The notes beneath the pieces were generated by a model. The model was not told where the DNA came from. It ran no database searches and saw nothing but the letters and a program-made list of their open reading frames with translations. A program made the position numbers and the translations under genes. Shown here in pieces: positions 35,501 to 44,358 of a stretch of 64,000 nt of DNA (position 1 is the first letter of the stretch; each line of letters opens with the position of its first letter). The stretch is from NCBI GenBank assembly GCA_007376205.1, contig VMFU01000001.1, forward strand, positions 282,661 through 346,660, written 5' to 3'. The DNA is from Candidatus Peregrinibacteria bacterium Gr01-1014_25 (GTDB lineage: Bacteria; Patescibacteriota; Gracilibacteria; Peribacterales; Peribacteraceae).

Positions 35501-36739
35501 GTCACAACGGCGGACATCATCGTGACCACGGTGACGTCCAAGAACTGGATCATCGCGAGCCAGGGTGACCTGTTCGTGATCAAGGACACCGAGCCGCAGC
35601 GCTCCCGCCAGCTCCTTGGCGGCGCACTCGGCGAGCCAATCCTGCGCCTGCAGCTGCGCGCGCAGAACGAGCCCATTGACGTGACGGACTTCCAATTCAC
35701 GTCTTCGGGTGGCGTGGTGACCTCTCTCGATCGCCTGGATGTCTATAAGGATGGCGCAACGACGCCGTTTGTCTCCGCCACCGTTGGTGGCTGCGGCACG
35801 GACGACGTTCTCGCCAACAACGTCACGCCGAACAGCGAGGCGGTGAAGACGTTCTGTGCGAACATGGAGAGCCAGCAGCTCATTATCGGCAAAGGCCAGA
35901 CGCAGGACATCGTTATCCGCCCGCGCATGAAGGCCGACGTCGACGGAGCAACGATCAACGATCTCATCCAGATCTGGCTCACGAAGCAGGCGGTAGCGGA
36001 CAACAACACCGGTTCCGGTGCCGTCCGTGGCCGTGGCTTGGAGTCCAGCAACAACCTGACCGCGAACGACGCCGACACGACCGCCGAAGGCGAGGTGTTC
36101 ATCGGTACCGACACGGCGACCACGAACGCCAACATCGTCGGCAACATCAGCCGCGTCGTCTTCGCGAAGATCACTTCGATCACGAACGCGAACCCCGATC
36201 CGGACAACACGAACGTCCCGACGGGCGTCTCGCCGTTCGCTCAATTCAAGTTCACCGCCGCTGCGAACAGCAACACGCTCAACGGTCTGAACAAGGCCGT
36301 TCTCTCCGGCGTGATCTTCAACATCAACGCGACGAACGTCACGTTGAACGCTGCGAACTTCAAGGTGTACAACAAGTCGGACTCGTCCACGAAGGCGACC
36401 TGCCGTGCCAGGAGCACGGGCAACGTCGTGATCAACGGCGCGCAGTCCGGTTCGTACCTCGTCGAATGTGGTCCGTTGCCGGCGACCTCGGTCAACACGG
36501 AGATGAACTCGGGCGAGAGCCTGACGATCGTCCTCGAAGGCGACATCATCTCGCCGAAGACCGGCTCGACCACGTCCACGCTCCAGGCGTCCCTCCAGGA
36601 CTTCACGACCCTGACGACGACGACGTTCGTTGCCACGGCCAGCCACCTTGCATGGTTGGACAAGGACACCGCGACAACTGTGTTCTTCTGGGTTGAGTAT
36701 CCGGACACGGTCGTCAAGTCGACGAGCTACAAGAGCTAA
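32525..36739 (+). CDS. S-layer protein with three SLH domains
   Basis: A 1404-aa secreted protein. A signal peptide (about 1-28: KKWSAGVAAVAISLTQVSAVFAA) is followed by three SLH domains (about 29-85, 88-150, 155-222), each with an FxDV/FxD start and an NRAE motif that binds cell-wall polymer. An SbsA-type Ig-like domain (about 230-320) comes next, then more than 1000 residues of Thr/Asp-rich beta sequence with few Cys. It should form the surface layer. The codon use is strongly biased (ACG, GTC, CTC), fitting high expression. The start could also be Met6. Confidence 0.9.
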   Translation: MDISRMKKWSAGVAAVAISLTQVSAVFAAYSDVPSGVWFESAVESFMDAGYLDKTQTRFRPNDPANRAEFAKLVVELNGGVLSTPPAVASFDDAKSGAWYYAYFEEAGKEGWVRGDGNCYGSHPCYGRPAANINRAEAAALIVRAFGLDATGDAPRFVDNPSGQWYTDVIQTAADHCVLQGDGGTGRVRPGDNMNRAEMVVMLHRVDQGLVFGEDCGTGETPAEAAITDVVATSATTVEIEFNMPVDEDAVEDVSHYTVTGPSGEIDVDSASMVDENTVELTLGKTLTASDDYTVNVEDMMTGEGDLFSDSMSFLGYSPIPVGEGTLEVSTAASNPMGDTVPKGGVGVVMLSLDLTASCDDDVQLTDITILHEGFGDESDIDGVYASVDGGRASRKRTIDSEDQTADLRFSTPLTIAKCQTKTVDVVADFTSTASTAAEHNIAVELPSDFRGNAKAVDGNFPMRGNTFRVASVTSGNITVAYRTVSPDQVEVGNNAVVIGKFELSTDSTEDQTIYSMTFEQNGSASDADMTNLAVRRTDGTVLTNKAAGTVGDFVTLVFDPPFTILEGDKITLEVIGDIVGGAADTVIMHFEERSDIFAVGSLYGYGVNGQLYGSQVTLPTETSSLPDTVTIDAGEFTIEIDGPVQQKFTRDDDDAVLAKILMTTGGETVDLKDLFVAIQGQTSTGAGLVTNNNAATTTDNVHEVLEDVEIRNTKTGQTVSAVRLTGTSDFGTGTASTASFQIYRFDDFTVNGKETWEFRVDFIDNGSSNHPKTGDKFRIHICGQPTSSTVGCDFGGLIATATSYNMKIEGLTTGDNVSDVRPGGTITGNFHRVANPELTVTMRAIGVDDITVKNAKNVQLLRFEARAGEAEDILFTKAIFQANSGSLLNGQNYTLWVDTDGDTVADTILESGVASQSSAVTFDELAGGGYVIPAEETVIFEVRADIAASTTNADLRLNFSTGSTTTFIEAEEADDGSNLSGIKLNGSFLNSVTTADIIVTTVTSKNWIIASQGDLFVIKDTEPQRSRQLLGGALGEPILRLQLRAQNEPIDVTDFQFTSSGGVVTSLDRLDVYKDGATTPFVSATVGGCGTDDVLANNVTPNSEAVKTFCANMESQQLIIGKGQTQDIVIRPRMKADVDGATINDLIQIWLTKQAVADNNTGSGAVRGRGLESSNNLTANDADTTAEGEVFIGTDTATTNANIVGNISRVVFAKITSITNANPDPDNTNVPTGVSPFAQFKFTAAANSNTLNGLNKAVLSGVIFNINATNVTLNAANFKVYNKSDSSTKATCRARSTGNVVINGAQSGSYLVECGPLPATSVNTEMNSGESLTIVLEGDIISPKTGSTTSTLQASLQDFTTLTTTTFVATASHLAWLDKDTATTVFFWVEYPDTVVKSTSYKS

Positions 36740-36782
36740 GCCTTTCTTCCATCAGGACACAGCCATCGTGTGACTGCGAACA

Positions 36783-36810
36783 AACCCCCCGGCCATTCCG
36801 GGGGGTTTTT
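36783..36810 (+). terminator. S-layer gene terminator
   Basis: AACCCCCCGG-CCATT-CCGGGGGGTT stem followed by a T run. Confidence 0.93.
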
Positions 36811-36889
36811 CGTATACGGCGAAATTGAAGCCTCTTGATGCGCAAGCTCGTTCCCTGGCGCGTGCCCCGCGGCGCGATAGCATGGGCGT

Positions 36890-37087
36890 ATGAGCGAAGC
36901 GCCGCAACTTGTGGATGAGCGCGATACGACGGCGAAGCCGCCAAGCGACCTCTTACCCCAGCATCGTCCCCGCCCGATCGGCGAGGAGGCAGGTCGGTCC
37001 GTTGCCCGCCCCCTCGATTCGGCATCCAGGACCGGCCAATCCATGCGGGAATTGTTGGAAGGGTATGTCGCCGATCTGTACCGCTAG
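36890..37087 (+). CDS. small hypothetical protein, 65 aa
   Basis: A polar, probably disordered protein (MSEAPQLVDERDTTAKPPSD...) ending in a helix (MRELLEGYVADLYR). No family is recognised. The start is well supported: TAGCAT (36878-36883) ends exactly 6 nt before the ATG. It is convergent with the femX-like gene, 4 nt between stops. Confidence 0.55.
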   Translation: MSEAPQLVDERDTTAKPPSDLLPQHRPRPIGEEAGRSVARPLDSASRTGQSMRELLEGYVADLYR

Positions 37088-37091
37088 TCCT

Positions 37092-38174
37092 TCACCCCAG
37101 GAGGCGCCGCTTCCACCGGAGCATGCGCCAGGCCCAGGGGCGAAGCACGATCATCTGTTCGGAGGGATAGGTCACCGTTTGCCCGCCGAATTTCGTCTTG
37201 AACGATGTGATGCCGGCCCAGGGGGAATGGATTAGGGATTCGGACGTAGGGATTAGGGGTGGAATGATCCCTTTCCCCAATCCCCCTGTCCGAATCCCTA
37301 ATCCCGCGTTCGTCGGTGGCTCAATTCCCAGCAGGTCATAGCTATGGCACCCGCGCCGCTTGCACAGCCGCATCGCCTCCCATTGCAGCAAAGATGGGGC
37401 CATAAGCGCGCGGTGGGCGTAGCCGGAGGCTCCGTAGTAGTAGATGCCTGTTCCGTTCCATGCCACCCCAATGAGCCCGGCAACGGGCTTTTCGTCGTGC
37501 CAGGCCATCAGGAGGAAGCTGCCTCCCAGGAAGCGCAGAAATGCCTCGTAGCGCGCGCGGGACAGGTGGGTGAAGCCATCCCGGCCTGCCGTCTCCGAAA
37601 CGAGCCTATAAAACGAATCCAAGGCCTCTGGATCATCCGCGGTATGCTCCCGGATCACGACGCCATGTTTCATGGCGACTTTGATGTTATAGCGAGCCTT
37701 TTGGTGCATGTTGGCAAGGATCTGCTCCTCGGATTGTGTGAGGTCGATGAGGATCGTCGCCTCGAGTTGCTCGCAGCGCGTATGCCCCGTGTGGGGCACC
37801 CCCCAGGTGCCGTATGGAACAACCTGCGGCGAAGAGATGTACATCGCCAGGCAGCGGTCCTTTTGAGCCTCCTCCAGAAGATGCCGGAGCAGCGAGAGGA
37901 CGATTGCGTCCGCCTGCGTGTGCTCCTCGTTCCACAGCGGCCCGCGCACGACGTCCCACGTGGAGAGCCCCAGAACCGTTCTATCAATGACCACGATGGC
38001 GGTCGCCTGGAGCGTGTCGCCCTCCTCCGCGCCGTATAGCCGCACGGACCTTCCGAGAGATGCTTGATAGCGTTTCCACTCGATCGATTGCCATAGGTTG
38101 CCCTGCGGATGCGCATGGATCCATGTCTCGTAGCGGGCGAGGTCTTCGGCGGAGGTGAGGAGGCGGACGGACAT
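37092..38174 (-). CDS. FemAB/FemX-type peptidoglycan bridge aminoacyltransferase
   Basis: A 360-aa protein with the FemX pattern: [16 protein letters not shown] near the N-terminus, [41 protein letters not shown] (acyl-transferase core) and [16 protein letters not shown]. It would add amino acids from aminoacyl-tRNA to the lipid-linked stem peptide. About 25 residues near 291-315 ([15 protein letters not shown]...) are extra and are encoded by a palindromic DNA element. The start MSVRLLTS (38174) has TATACT ending 6 nt upstream. Confidence 0.87.
   Translation of the reverse strand: MSVRLLTSAEDLARYETWIHAHPQGNLWQSIEWKRYQASLGRSVRLYGAEEGDTLQATAIVVIDRTVLGLSTWDVVRGPLWNEEHTQADAIVLSLLRHLLEEAQKDRCLAMYISSPQVVPYGTWGVPHTGHTRCEQLEATILIDLTQSEEQILANMHQKARYNIKVAMKHGVVIREHTADDPEALDSFYRLVSETAGRDGFTHLSRARYEAFLRFLGGSFLLMAWHDEKPVAGLIGVAWNGTGIYYYGASGYAHRALMAPSLLQWEAMRLCKRRGCHSYDLLGIEPPTNAGLGIRTGGLGKGIIPPLIPTSESLIHSPWAGITSFKTKFGGQTVTYPSEQMIVLRPWAWRMLRWKRRLLG
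37230..37303. repeat. palindromic element inside femX (PE-A family)
   Basis: Perfect 16-bp terminal inverted repeats (GATTAGGGATTCGGAC and its complement) enclose 42 nt with inner GGGATTAGGGG/CCCCAATCCC arms. The element lies in frame in the coding sequence. A homologous copy stands after rpoB (42933-43001) and a half copy near the end of the 23S intron. Confidence 0.85.
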
Positions 38175-38194
38175 GGGGAGAGTATACTCATCGC

Positions 38195-38197
<3 letters not shown>
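38172..38197. promoter_or_regulatory. overlapping divergent -10 elements of femX and sod
   Basis: The palindrome AGTATACT (38181-38188) supplies TATACT on both strands. Each hexamer ends exactly 6 nt from the ATG of its gene (femX at 38174 minus, sod at 38195 plus). RNA polymerase could serve only one at a time. Confidence 0.75.
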
Positions 38198-38803
<606 letters not shown>

Positions 38804-38871
38804 TGAGCGCGGGGCGTTGAGGGTGGAATATGTTGGATAAAATTGACATCCCGCGAAGTTCCCCTGACTCC

Positions 38872-38900
38872 TTGCGCTGCCGCCGCCCTATCTCTACACT
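38872..38900 (+). promoter_or_regulatory. rpoB promoter
   Basis: TTGCGC (38872-38877), 17-nt spacer, TACACT (38895-38900), about 125 nt before the rpoB ATG. Confidence 0.6.
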
Positions 38901-38943
38901 CTTCCCGTCTACAGCTGGCTTTCGATTGCGTCACGAGTAGCTG

Positions 38944-39009
38944 CCTGACCGCCCTGTCCCCGGATTTTCTGGAGACTGGCGGTCGCGCGCGGCTCTTTTG
39001 AGCCGCATT
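38944..39009 (+). promoter_or_regulatory. rpoB leader hairpins
   Basis: GACCGCC pairs with GGCGGTC across a 27-nt loop (about 38948-38988), then GCGGCTC-TTTT-GAGCCGC (38988-39005). The leader lacks a long ORF. It could be an autoregulatory or attenuation structure like those of rplJ-rpoB operons elsewhere. Confidence 0.5.
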
Positions 39010-39026
39010 TCCCCCCCCTTACCCGT

Positions 39027-42000
39027 ATGGCCAGCAAGAAGCCCGCAAAGAAGCCCGCAGCCAAGAAAACCGCGCCGAAGAAGCCTGCGCCGAAGAAGGT
39101 CCTGCCTAAAAAAGCGACGCCGAAGGCGGCGGCCAAGCCGGTCCGCAAGATGCCGCCCGCAGTCACGCCCAAGGCGGTGAAGGCGCCCGCGAAGAAAGGT
39201 AAGGACATCCTCGCCCGTCCGGGCAAGTACGCGCTGGATGTCGAGGAATTGATCCTGCCGCACGCCCTCCCTCTGCTCCTCCCCCCTGCGGGCCGCACGC
39301 CCGCGGGGTGCAAAAATCTGCCTGCCCATCTTCAGCCGAAGATGCTCTCGAACCAGCGCGTGTTCCTGGTCGAAGACGAGAACGTCGGCAGCACCCACTC
39401 GCTCATCGAAATGCAGCTGGAGAGCTACCGCTGGTTCCTTACCGAGGGGCTCAAAGAACTCCTGGAGGAAATCAGCCCGATCACGGACTTCTCGGGTCGC
39501 AAAATGGAGCTGCGCATCCTGGGCCATACGTTCGACGCTCCCAAGTACGACCCCGACACCTGCCGCCGCCGCAACCTGACGTACGAGGCGGCCATGAAGG
39601 GATACGTCCAGCTCATCAACAAGGAGACCGGTGAAATCAAAGAGCAGGACGTGTTCCTCGGCTCCATCCCGCTCATGACCGACAGCGGCACGTTCATCAT
39701 CGGCGGCATCGAGCGCGTCGTCGTCCACCAGCTCGTCCGCAGTCCGGGCGTGTTCTTCTCGACGATGCCCGATTACCCCAAGTACCACGCGGCGAAGATC
39801 ATCCCCAAGCGCGGCGTGTGGTTGGAGATCGAAACGGACCGCCGCGGCGTCATCACCTGCAAGATCGACCGCAAGCGCAAGATTCCGATCACGCAATTGC
39901 TGCGCATCTTCGGGTTCACCAGCGATCAGGAGATCCTCGACCTCTTCGGCGGCAAGATGGTGCAGGAGCACGACTTCATTCAGACCACCCTCGACAAGGA
40001 CACGGCGCACTCGCTCGAGGACGCCTACCAGTCCATTTACCGGCGCATCCGCCCGGGCGACTACGCGACGCCGGAGAACGCCAAGCAACTCATCGACAGC
40101 CTCTTCTTCGATTTCAAGAAGTACGACATGGGCGCCATCGCCCGGTACAAACTCAACCGCCGCTTCGGTTTGGATGTGCCGAGCGATGAGGAGCACCGCA
40201 CGTTCCAGGTGAGCGACTTCGTCGAGATCCTCAAGGAGCTCGTCCGCCTCAACAACGGCCAGGGCGTTCCCGACGACATCGACCACCTTAGTAACCGCCG
40301 CGTGCGGTCCGTCGGCGAGCTCGTCCAGAACAAGTACCGCGTCGGTCTGGTGCGCACCGAGCGCATCGTGAAGGACCGTATGACGGTCATGGACCTGGAG
40401 ACGGTCACGCCGACCCAGCTGATCAACTGCCGGCCGGTGACCGCAGCCATGCGCGAATTCTACGCATCCTCCCAACTCTCGCAGTTCATGGACCAGACCA
40501 ACCCGCTCTCGGAGCTCGCGCACAAGCGCAGGCTCTCCGCGATGGGCCCGGGAGGACTCTCCCGCGAGCGCGCGAGCTTTGACGTCCGCGACGTGCACCC
40601 GAGTCACTACGGCCGCATCTGTCCGATTGCCACGCCGGAAGGCCCGAACATCGGCCTCGTCGTCCACATCGCCGGCTATGCCCGCGTGAACGCGTATGGA
40701 TTCCTGGAGACGCCGTACCATGAGGTGAAGCACGAGGTGCCGTTGGATCCGGACAAATTGCACGGCCGCATCCTGGACTGCGTCGCCAAAGACGGACGCA
40801 AAGTCTTGGCGAAGGAAGGGGATCTCATCGACAGCAAGGAACTGGCGCGCAAGATCGTCGCCGCGCTCAAGCGAGAGAAGCGCAACGCGGTGGCCGTGCG
40901 CCCGTACGTGACGAGCAAGGTGGTGTACATGGACGCGGAGCAGGAGCGCCGCCTCGTCATCGCCCAGGCCCAGAAGTTCGGCGAGCTCTCCGAACACGGC
41001 GAGTTCCTGACGACCCGCGCGTCCGCCCGCAAAGGCGGCGAGCCGGTCCTGGCGCACGTGCGCGACGTGACGCACATCGACTTGGCTCCAAAGCAGATCC
41101 TCTCCGTCTCCACCTCGCTCATCCCGTTCCTGGAGCATGACGACAACACCCGCGCGTCGATGGGAACGAACATGCAACGCCAATCCGTGCCGCTCGTGAA
41201 GCCGCACGCGCCGGTCGTGGGAACGGGCGTTGAGGGCATCGCTGCGCGCGCCTCCGGCCACGTGATCGTCGCCGAGGAGGATGGCGAAGTGACGTACGCG
41301 GACGCCCAGGAAATTTCCGTCGTCTACGCCTCCGGTCGCAAGAAGACCTACACGCTGCCCACGTTCGTACACAGCAACCAGGGCACGTGCTTCCACATGC
41401 GCCCGACCGTCGAGCGCGGGGACAAGATTCACAGGGGCGAATCGCTCGCCGACGGCGCGGCCGTCGAGAAGGGCGAACTGGCTCTGGGCCAGAACCTCCT
41501 CGTCGCCTATATGTCCTGGCAGGGGTACAACTTCGAGGACGCCATCATCATCAGCGACAAGATCGTGGAGCGCGGCGCCTACGATTCCATCCACATCGAG
41601 TCCTACATCACGGACGTGCGCGAGACCAAGCTGGGGCCGGAGACGGTCACCCGCGACATCCCGAATGTCGGTGAAGTGAAACTCAAGGACCTGGACACCG
41701 ACGGCATCGTCCGCATCGGCGCGACGGTGCACGAAGGCGACATTCTCGTCGGCAAGATCACGCCGAAGGGCGAGACCGAGCTGACGCCGGAGGAGCGCCT
41801 GCTGCAGGCCATCTTCGGCGACAAGGCGAAGGACGTGAAGGACAGCTCGCTGCGCCTGCCGGGAGGCGCGGGCGGCAAGGTCGTCGATGTGCGCATCTTC
41901 GATCGCGCGCAGGGAGACGAACTCCCGACGGGCGTCATGAAGCAGATCGCCGTGTTCGTCGCGCAGACGCGCAAGGTGCAGGTCGGCGACAAGATGGCCG

Positions 42001-42932
42001 GCCGCCACGGCAACAAGGGCGTCATCGCCCGCATCGTTCCCCGCGAGGACATGCCGTTCCTCGAGGACGGCACGCCGGTCGACATCATCCTCAACCCCCT
42101 CGGCGTCACGTCCCGCATGAACATCGGCCAGGTGCTCGAAACGCACTTGGGATGGGCATGCTCGGTCCTGGGCCTCACTGTCGCCACGCCGGCGCTCAAT
42201 GGCATCACGACCGACCAAATCGCGGACTTCCTCGTCGCGGCAGGCTTGCCGCGCGACGGCAAGGTGCAGCTCTTCGACGGCTCGACCGGCGAACGGTTCG
42301 CGCACAAGACGACGGTCGGCATCGTGTACATGCTCAAACTCCTCCACCTCGTCGAAGACAAAATCCACGCGCGCAGCGTCGGACCGTACTCGCTCGTCAC
42401 GCAGCAGCCGCTCGGCGGCAAGGCGCAGCACGGCGGACAGCGCTTCGGAGAAATGGAGGTGTGGGCCCTGGAAGCGTACGGAGCCGCCTACACGCTGCAG
42501 GAAATGCTCACGATCAAGAGCGACGACGTGGTCGGCCGTTCCAAGGCCTACGAGGCGATCGTGAAGAACGACGTCATCCAGCGCCCGTCCATTCCCGAAT
42601 CGTTCAACGTTCTCGTGAAGGAACTGCAGGCGCTCGGTCTCAAGGTCGAACTGCTGAAGTTCAAAGAAGAAGTCGTCCCCGAGGAGCGCGTGACGGTGGA
42701 GGAGGGTGAAGTGGAGACCGTCGAGCTCCAGAGCCGCGTCGAGGCCGAGGACGAGAGCGAGGAGTACGTGCCGCCATCCGACAAGATCGCCGAACTCACC
42801 GAGGAATCGACGGAGACATCCGATGTCGTGAAGGCCGGCATCGAGGAGGCCGCGGATGTCGAGGCGTCGGGTGCGACGCAGAAGGAAGAGATGGCGGAAT
42901 CCGTGAGCGAGGAGGAAATGTACGACAAGTAA
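39027..42932 (+). CDS. rpoB: DNA-directed RNA polymerase subunit beta with Lys-rich N-terminal tail
   Basis: A 1301-aa beta subunit. Core segments include RSPGVFF, HPSHYGRICPIATPEGPNIGL (after DVRDV), SVSTSLIPFLEHDDNTRASMG, SWQGYNFEDAII, DKMAGRHGNKGVIARI and QPLGGKAQHGGQRFGEMEVWALE (split here). The first ~60 residues are extra: Lys-Lys-Pro-Ala repeats (MASKKPAKKPAAKKTAPKKP...) like a histone H1 tail. The segment at about 79-100 is also unusual. A ~60-residue acidic tail ends the protein. rpoC does not follow; ssb is next. Confidence 0.97.
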   Translation: MASKKPAKKPAAKKTAPKKPAPKKVLPKKATPKAAAKPVRKMPPAVTPKAVKAPAKKGKDILARPGKYALDVEELILPHALPLLLPPAGRTPAGCKNLPAHLQPKMLSNQRVFLVEDENVGSTHSLIEMQLESYRWFLTEGLKELLEEISPITDFSGRKMELRILGHTFDAPKYDPDTCRRRNLTYEAAMKGYVQLINKETGEIKEQDVFLGSIPLMTDSGTFIIGGIERVVVHQLVRSPGVFFSTMPDYPKYHAAKIIPKRGVWLEIETDRRGVITCKIDRKRKIPITQLLRIFGFTSDQEILDLFGGKMVQEHDFIQTTLDKDTAHSLEDAYQSIYRRIRPGDYATPENAKQLIDSLFFDFKKYDMGAIARYKLNRRFGLDVPSDEEHRTFQVSDFVEILKELVRLNNGQGVPDDIDHLSNRRVRSVGELVQNKYRVGLVRTERIVKDRMTVMDLETVTPTQLINCRPVTAAMREFYASSQLSQFMDQTNPLSELAHKRRLSAMGPGGLSRERASFDVRDVHPSHYGRICPIATPEGPNIGLVVHIAGYARVNAYGFLETPYHEVKHEVPLDPDKLHGRILDCVAKDGRKVLAKEGDLIDSKELARKIVAALKREKRNAVAVRPYVTSKVVYMDAEQERRLVIAQAQKFGELSEHGEFLTTRASARKGGEPVLAHVRDVTHIDLAPKQILSVSTSLIPFLEHDDNTRASMGTNMQRQSVPLVKPHAPVVGTGVEGIAARASGHVIVAEEDGEVTYADAQEISVVYASGRKKTYTLPTFVHSNQGTCFHMRPTVERGDKIHRGESLADGAAVEKGELALGQNLLVAYMSWQGYNFEDAIIISDKIVERGAYDSIHIESYITDVRETKLGPETVTRDIPNVGEVKLKDLDTDGIVRIGATVHEGDILVGKITPKGETELTPEERLLQAIFGDKAKDVKDSSLRLPGGAGGKVVDVRIFDRAQGDELPTGVMKQIAVFVAQTRKVQVGDKMAGRHGNKGVIARIVPREDMPFLEDGTPVDIILNPLGVTSRMNIGQVLETHLGWACSVLGLTVATPALNGITTDQIADFLVAAGLPRDGKVQLFDGSTGERFAHKTTVGIVYMLKLLHLVEDKIHARSVGPYSLVTQQPLGGKAQHGGQRFGEMEVWALEAYGAAYTLQEMLTIKSDDVVGRSKAYEAIVKNDVIQRPSIPESFNVLVKELQALGLKVELLKFKEEVVPEERVTVEEGEVETVELQSRVEAEDESEEYVPPSDKIAELTEESTETSDVVKAGIEEAADVEASGATQKEEMAESVSEEEMYDK

Positions 42933-43164
42933 GGGATCAGGGATTCGGGTTAGGGATTAGGGGCGACAACCCCCCTTCCCTAATCCCCCTTGTCCCTGCC
43001 TGCCGGCAGGCAGGCGGATCCCCAACCCCCGTGGCGTTCCACGGGGCAATGGAACGCCCCGCGTGGCTTCGGGATGCTCACGAGCCGCACGGGCGCCAAA
43101 AAATCTGACAAGCCTGCTTCTCATTTCGTGTCCGGCGGCCTAGCATGAGACTCTTCCCTCCTCT
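42933..43164. repeat. intergenic palindromes after rpoB
   Basis: A second copy of the femX element family (GGGATTCGG, GGGATTAGGGG, CCCTAATCCCCC at 42934-42996) is followed by CCTGCCGGCAGG (43008-43019, within CTGCCTGCCGGCAGGCAG). A third hairpin, CCCCGTGGCGTTCC-ACGG-GGCAATGGAACGCC, follows at 43027-43060. It may also end the rpoB transcript. TAGCAT lies 18 nt before ssb. Confidence 0.65.
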
Positions 43165-43569
43165 ATGAAATCCGTGAACAGGGTCACCCTCCTCGGCAAC
43201 GTCACCCGCGATCCGGAAATCAAGGCGACGGTGGGCGGCCAATCCGTCTGCACGTTCGGCTTGGCCACCAACCGCGTCTGGAAGGACGCACAGGGTCAGA
43301 AGCAGAGTTTGCCCGAGTACCACAACCTCGTCGCCTGGGGCGGGCTTGCCGATTTCTGTCACCAGAACGTCCGCAAGGGAAAGCCGCTGTACATCGAGGG
43401 GTATCTGAAGACCCGCAGCTGGGAGAACGACAGCGGCACGAAGCAATTCCGTACGGAGATCGTCATGGACAACATCGTTCTGATAGGCCCGCGGCCGGAA
43501 GGGGCGACGAGCGATGCGCACGATCACGCCGATCAGTCCGTGGATGTGCCCGTCGAGGTTGCCGCTTGA
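43165..43569 (+). CDS. ssb: single-stranded DNA-binding protein
   Basis: A 134-aa SSB: SVNRVTLLGNVTRDPEIKAT opens an OB-fold, with FGLATNRVW, EYHNLVAWGGLADFC and LYIEGYLKTRSWEN. The C-terminus ends DVPVEVAA and lacks the DDDIPF tip that recruits partner proteins in many bacteria. It coats ssDNA in replication and repair. The hypothetical gene behind starts 30 nt later with its own -10. Confidence 0.93.
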   Translation: MKSVNRVTLLGNVTRDPEIKATVGGQSVCTFGLATNRVWKDAQGQKQSLPEYHNLVAWGGLADFCHQNVRKGKPLYIEGYLKTRSWENDSGTKQFRTEIVMDNIVLIGPRPEGATSDAHDHADQSVDVPVEVAA

Positions 43570-43599
43570 ATCGCATGTCGCCGCGCGTATGCTCCGCGC

Positions 43600-44073
43600 A
43601 TGAGCGAGACGGAGCCCATGAGCATCGCAGAGCAGTTGGAAGCAATTGAGGTCCTCGTGCGATCGCACAAGATCGCGTTTGACGAGGGGCGCTGGAAGCC
43701 GGCGCACGACGAGGTGCTCTGCACCGTGATCCTGCGAGAGCAGTCCGATTTTCCGACGGATGACATTCCTCCCCAGGAGGAGTTCATCGTGGAATGCGCC
43801 AAGCATCAGGCGTGCGCGGTTCCGTCACTCGTCGCGCCCGATCTCTCCGCCTGTTCGCCCGAAGAAAAACTCGCGGCGTACCGCGCTGCCGCGAGGCGCC
43901 TGCAGGAACCCCGCGGGCACGATCGGTGCTGGGAGCACTACGCCGTGTTCTACGCGACGATCCTGCCGGAGCTCAACGGTAAGCCACCCGTGCCATCTTC
44001 GTGCCTGGAGCGCATGCAGCTCTGCCTGCTCTACCGTGCGGGGCTGGAAACGGCTCTGGGGAAAGGAGAATGA
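43600..44073 (+). CDS. hypothetical protein, 157 aa
   Basis: A soluble, mostly helical acidic protein (MSETEPMSIAEQLEAIEVLV...) with six Cys and several His in the second half (CAKHQACAV, RGHDRCWEHYA, SSCLERMQLCLL), perhaps a metal site. No family is recognised. TATGCT (43588-43593) ends exactly 6 nt before the ATG, so the start is well supported. The rRNA promoter follows 17 nt after the stop. Confidence 0.6.
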   Translation: MSETEPMSIAEQLEAIEVLVRSHKIAFDEGRWKPAHDEVLCTVILREQSDFPTDDIPPQEEFIVECAKHQACAVPSLVAPDLSACSPEEKLAAYRAAARRLQEPRGHDRCWEHYAVFYATILPELNGKPPVPSSCLERMQLCLLYRAGLETALGKGE

Positions 44074-44089
44074 AACTCTACGAAGTCGC

Positions 44090-44117
44090 TTGACCGTGGC
44101 GTGGGCGTCCGTAGAAT
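44090..44117 (+). promoter_or_regulatory. 23S-5S rRNA promoter
   Basis: TTGACC (44090-44095), 16-nt spacer, TAGAAT (44112-44117). The hypothetical four-gene operon at 54.5 kb has the same -10 and spacer. No 16S gene lies between this promoter and the 23S. Confidence 0.75.
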
Positions 44118-44139
44118 GCTTGCACCTATGTGTTTTCGC

Positions 44140-44358
44140 GGTCACCCGTAGGATGAGACGCCTCACCGAAGCGAGGCGTGTGCCTCATTCTGCGGGTGGA
44201 CGTGAGCCACCCGCATTTTTGTATCGGCGGATGGTTTCCGGTCACCTTGCCCCTTCACAGCATCGGCAATGTGAAAACAAGGTGATCAACGTGACTGACA
44301 TGTGTCCTGTCGTGAGCACATCCTGCTCGCTGACTGTGGCACGTGAACAGTACAAATT
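44140..44358 (+). other. rRNA leader with processing-stem arm
   Basis: A leader hairpin (GATGAGaCGCCTC...GAGGCGtgtgcCTCATTC, about 44152-44192) is followed by the 5' arm of a long stem (44314-44353). Its complement lies at 48329-48370 after the 23S, with few mismatches. The paired arms would be the RNase III precursor stem around 23S rRNA. Confidence 0.7.

Noticed and set aside
32369-36646. 1425-codon open frame on the minus strand opposite the S-layer gene
   Set aside because: It is Arg/Asp/Val-rich antisense of a strongly biased GC-rich gene, has no domain, and the plus strand has a signal peptide, SLH domains and terminator.
38931-42431. 1166-codon open frame opposite rpoB
   Set aside because: Antisense shadow caused by codon bias; RpoB motifs on the plus strand are unambiguous.
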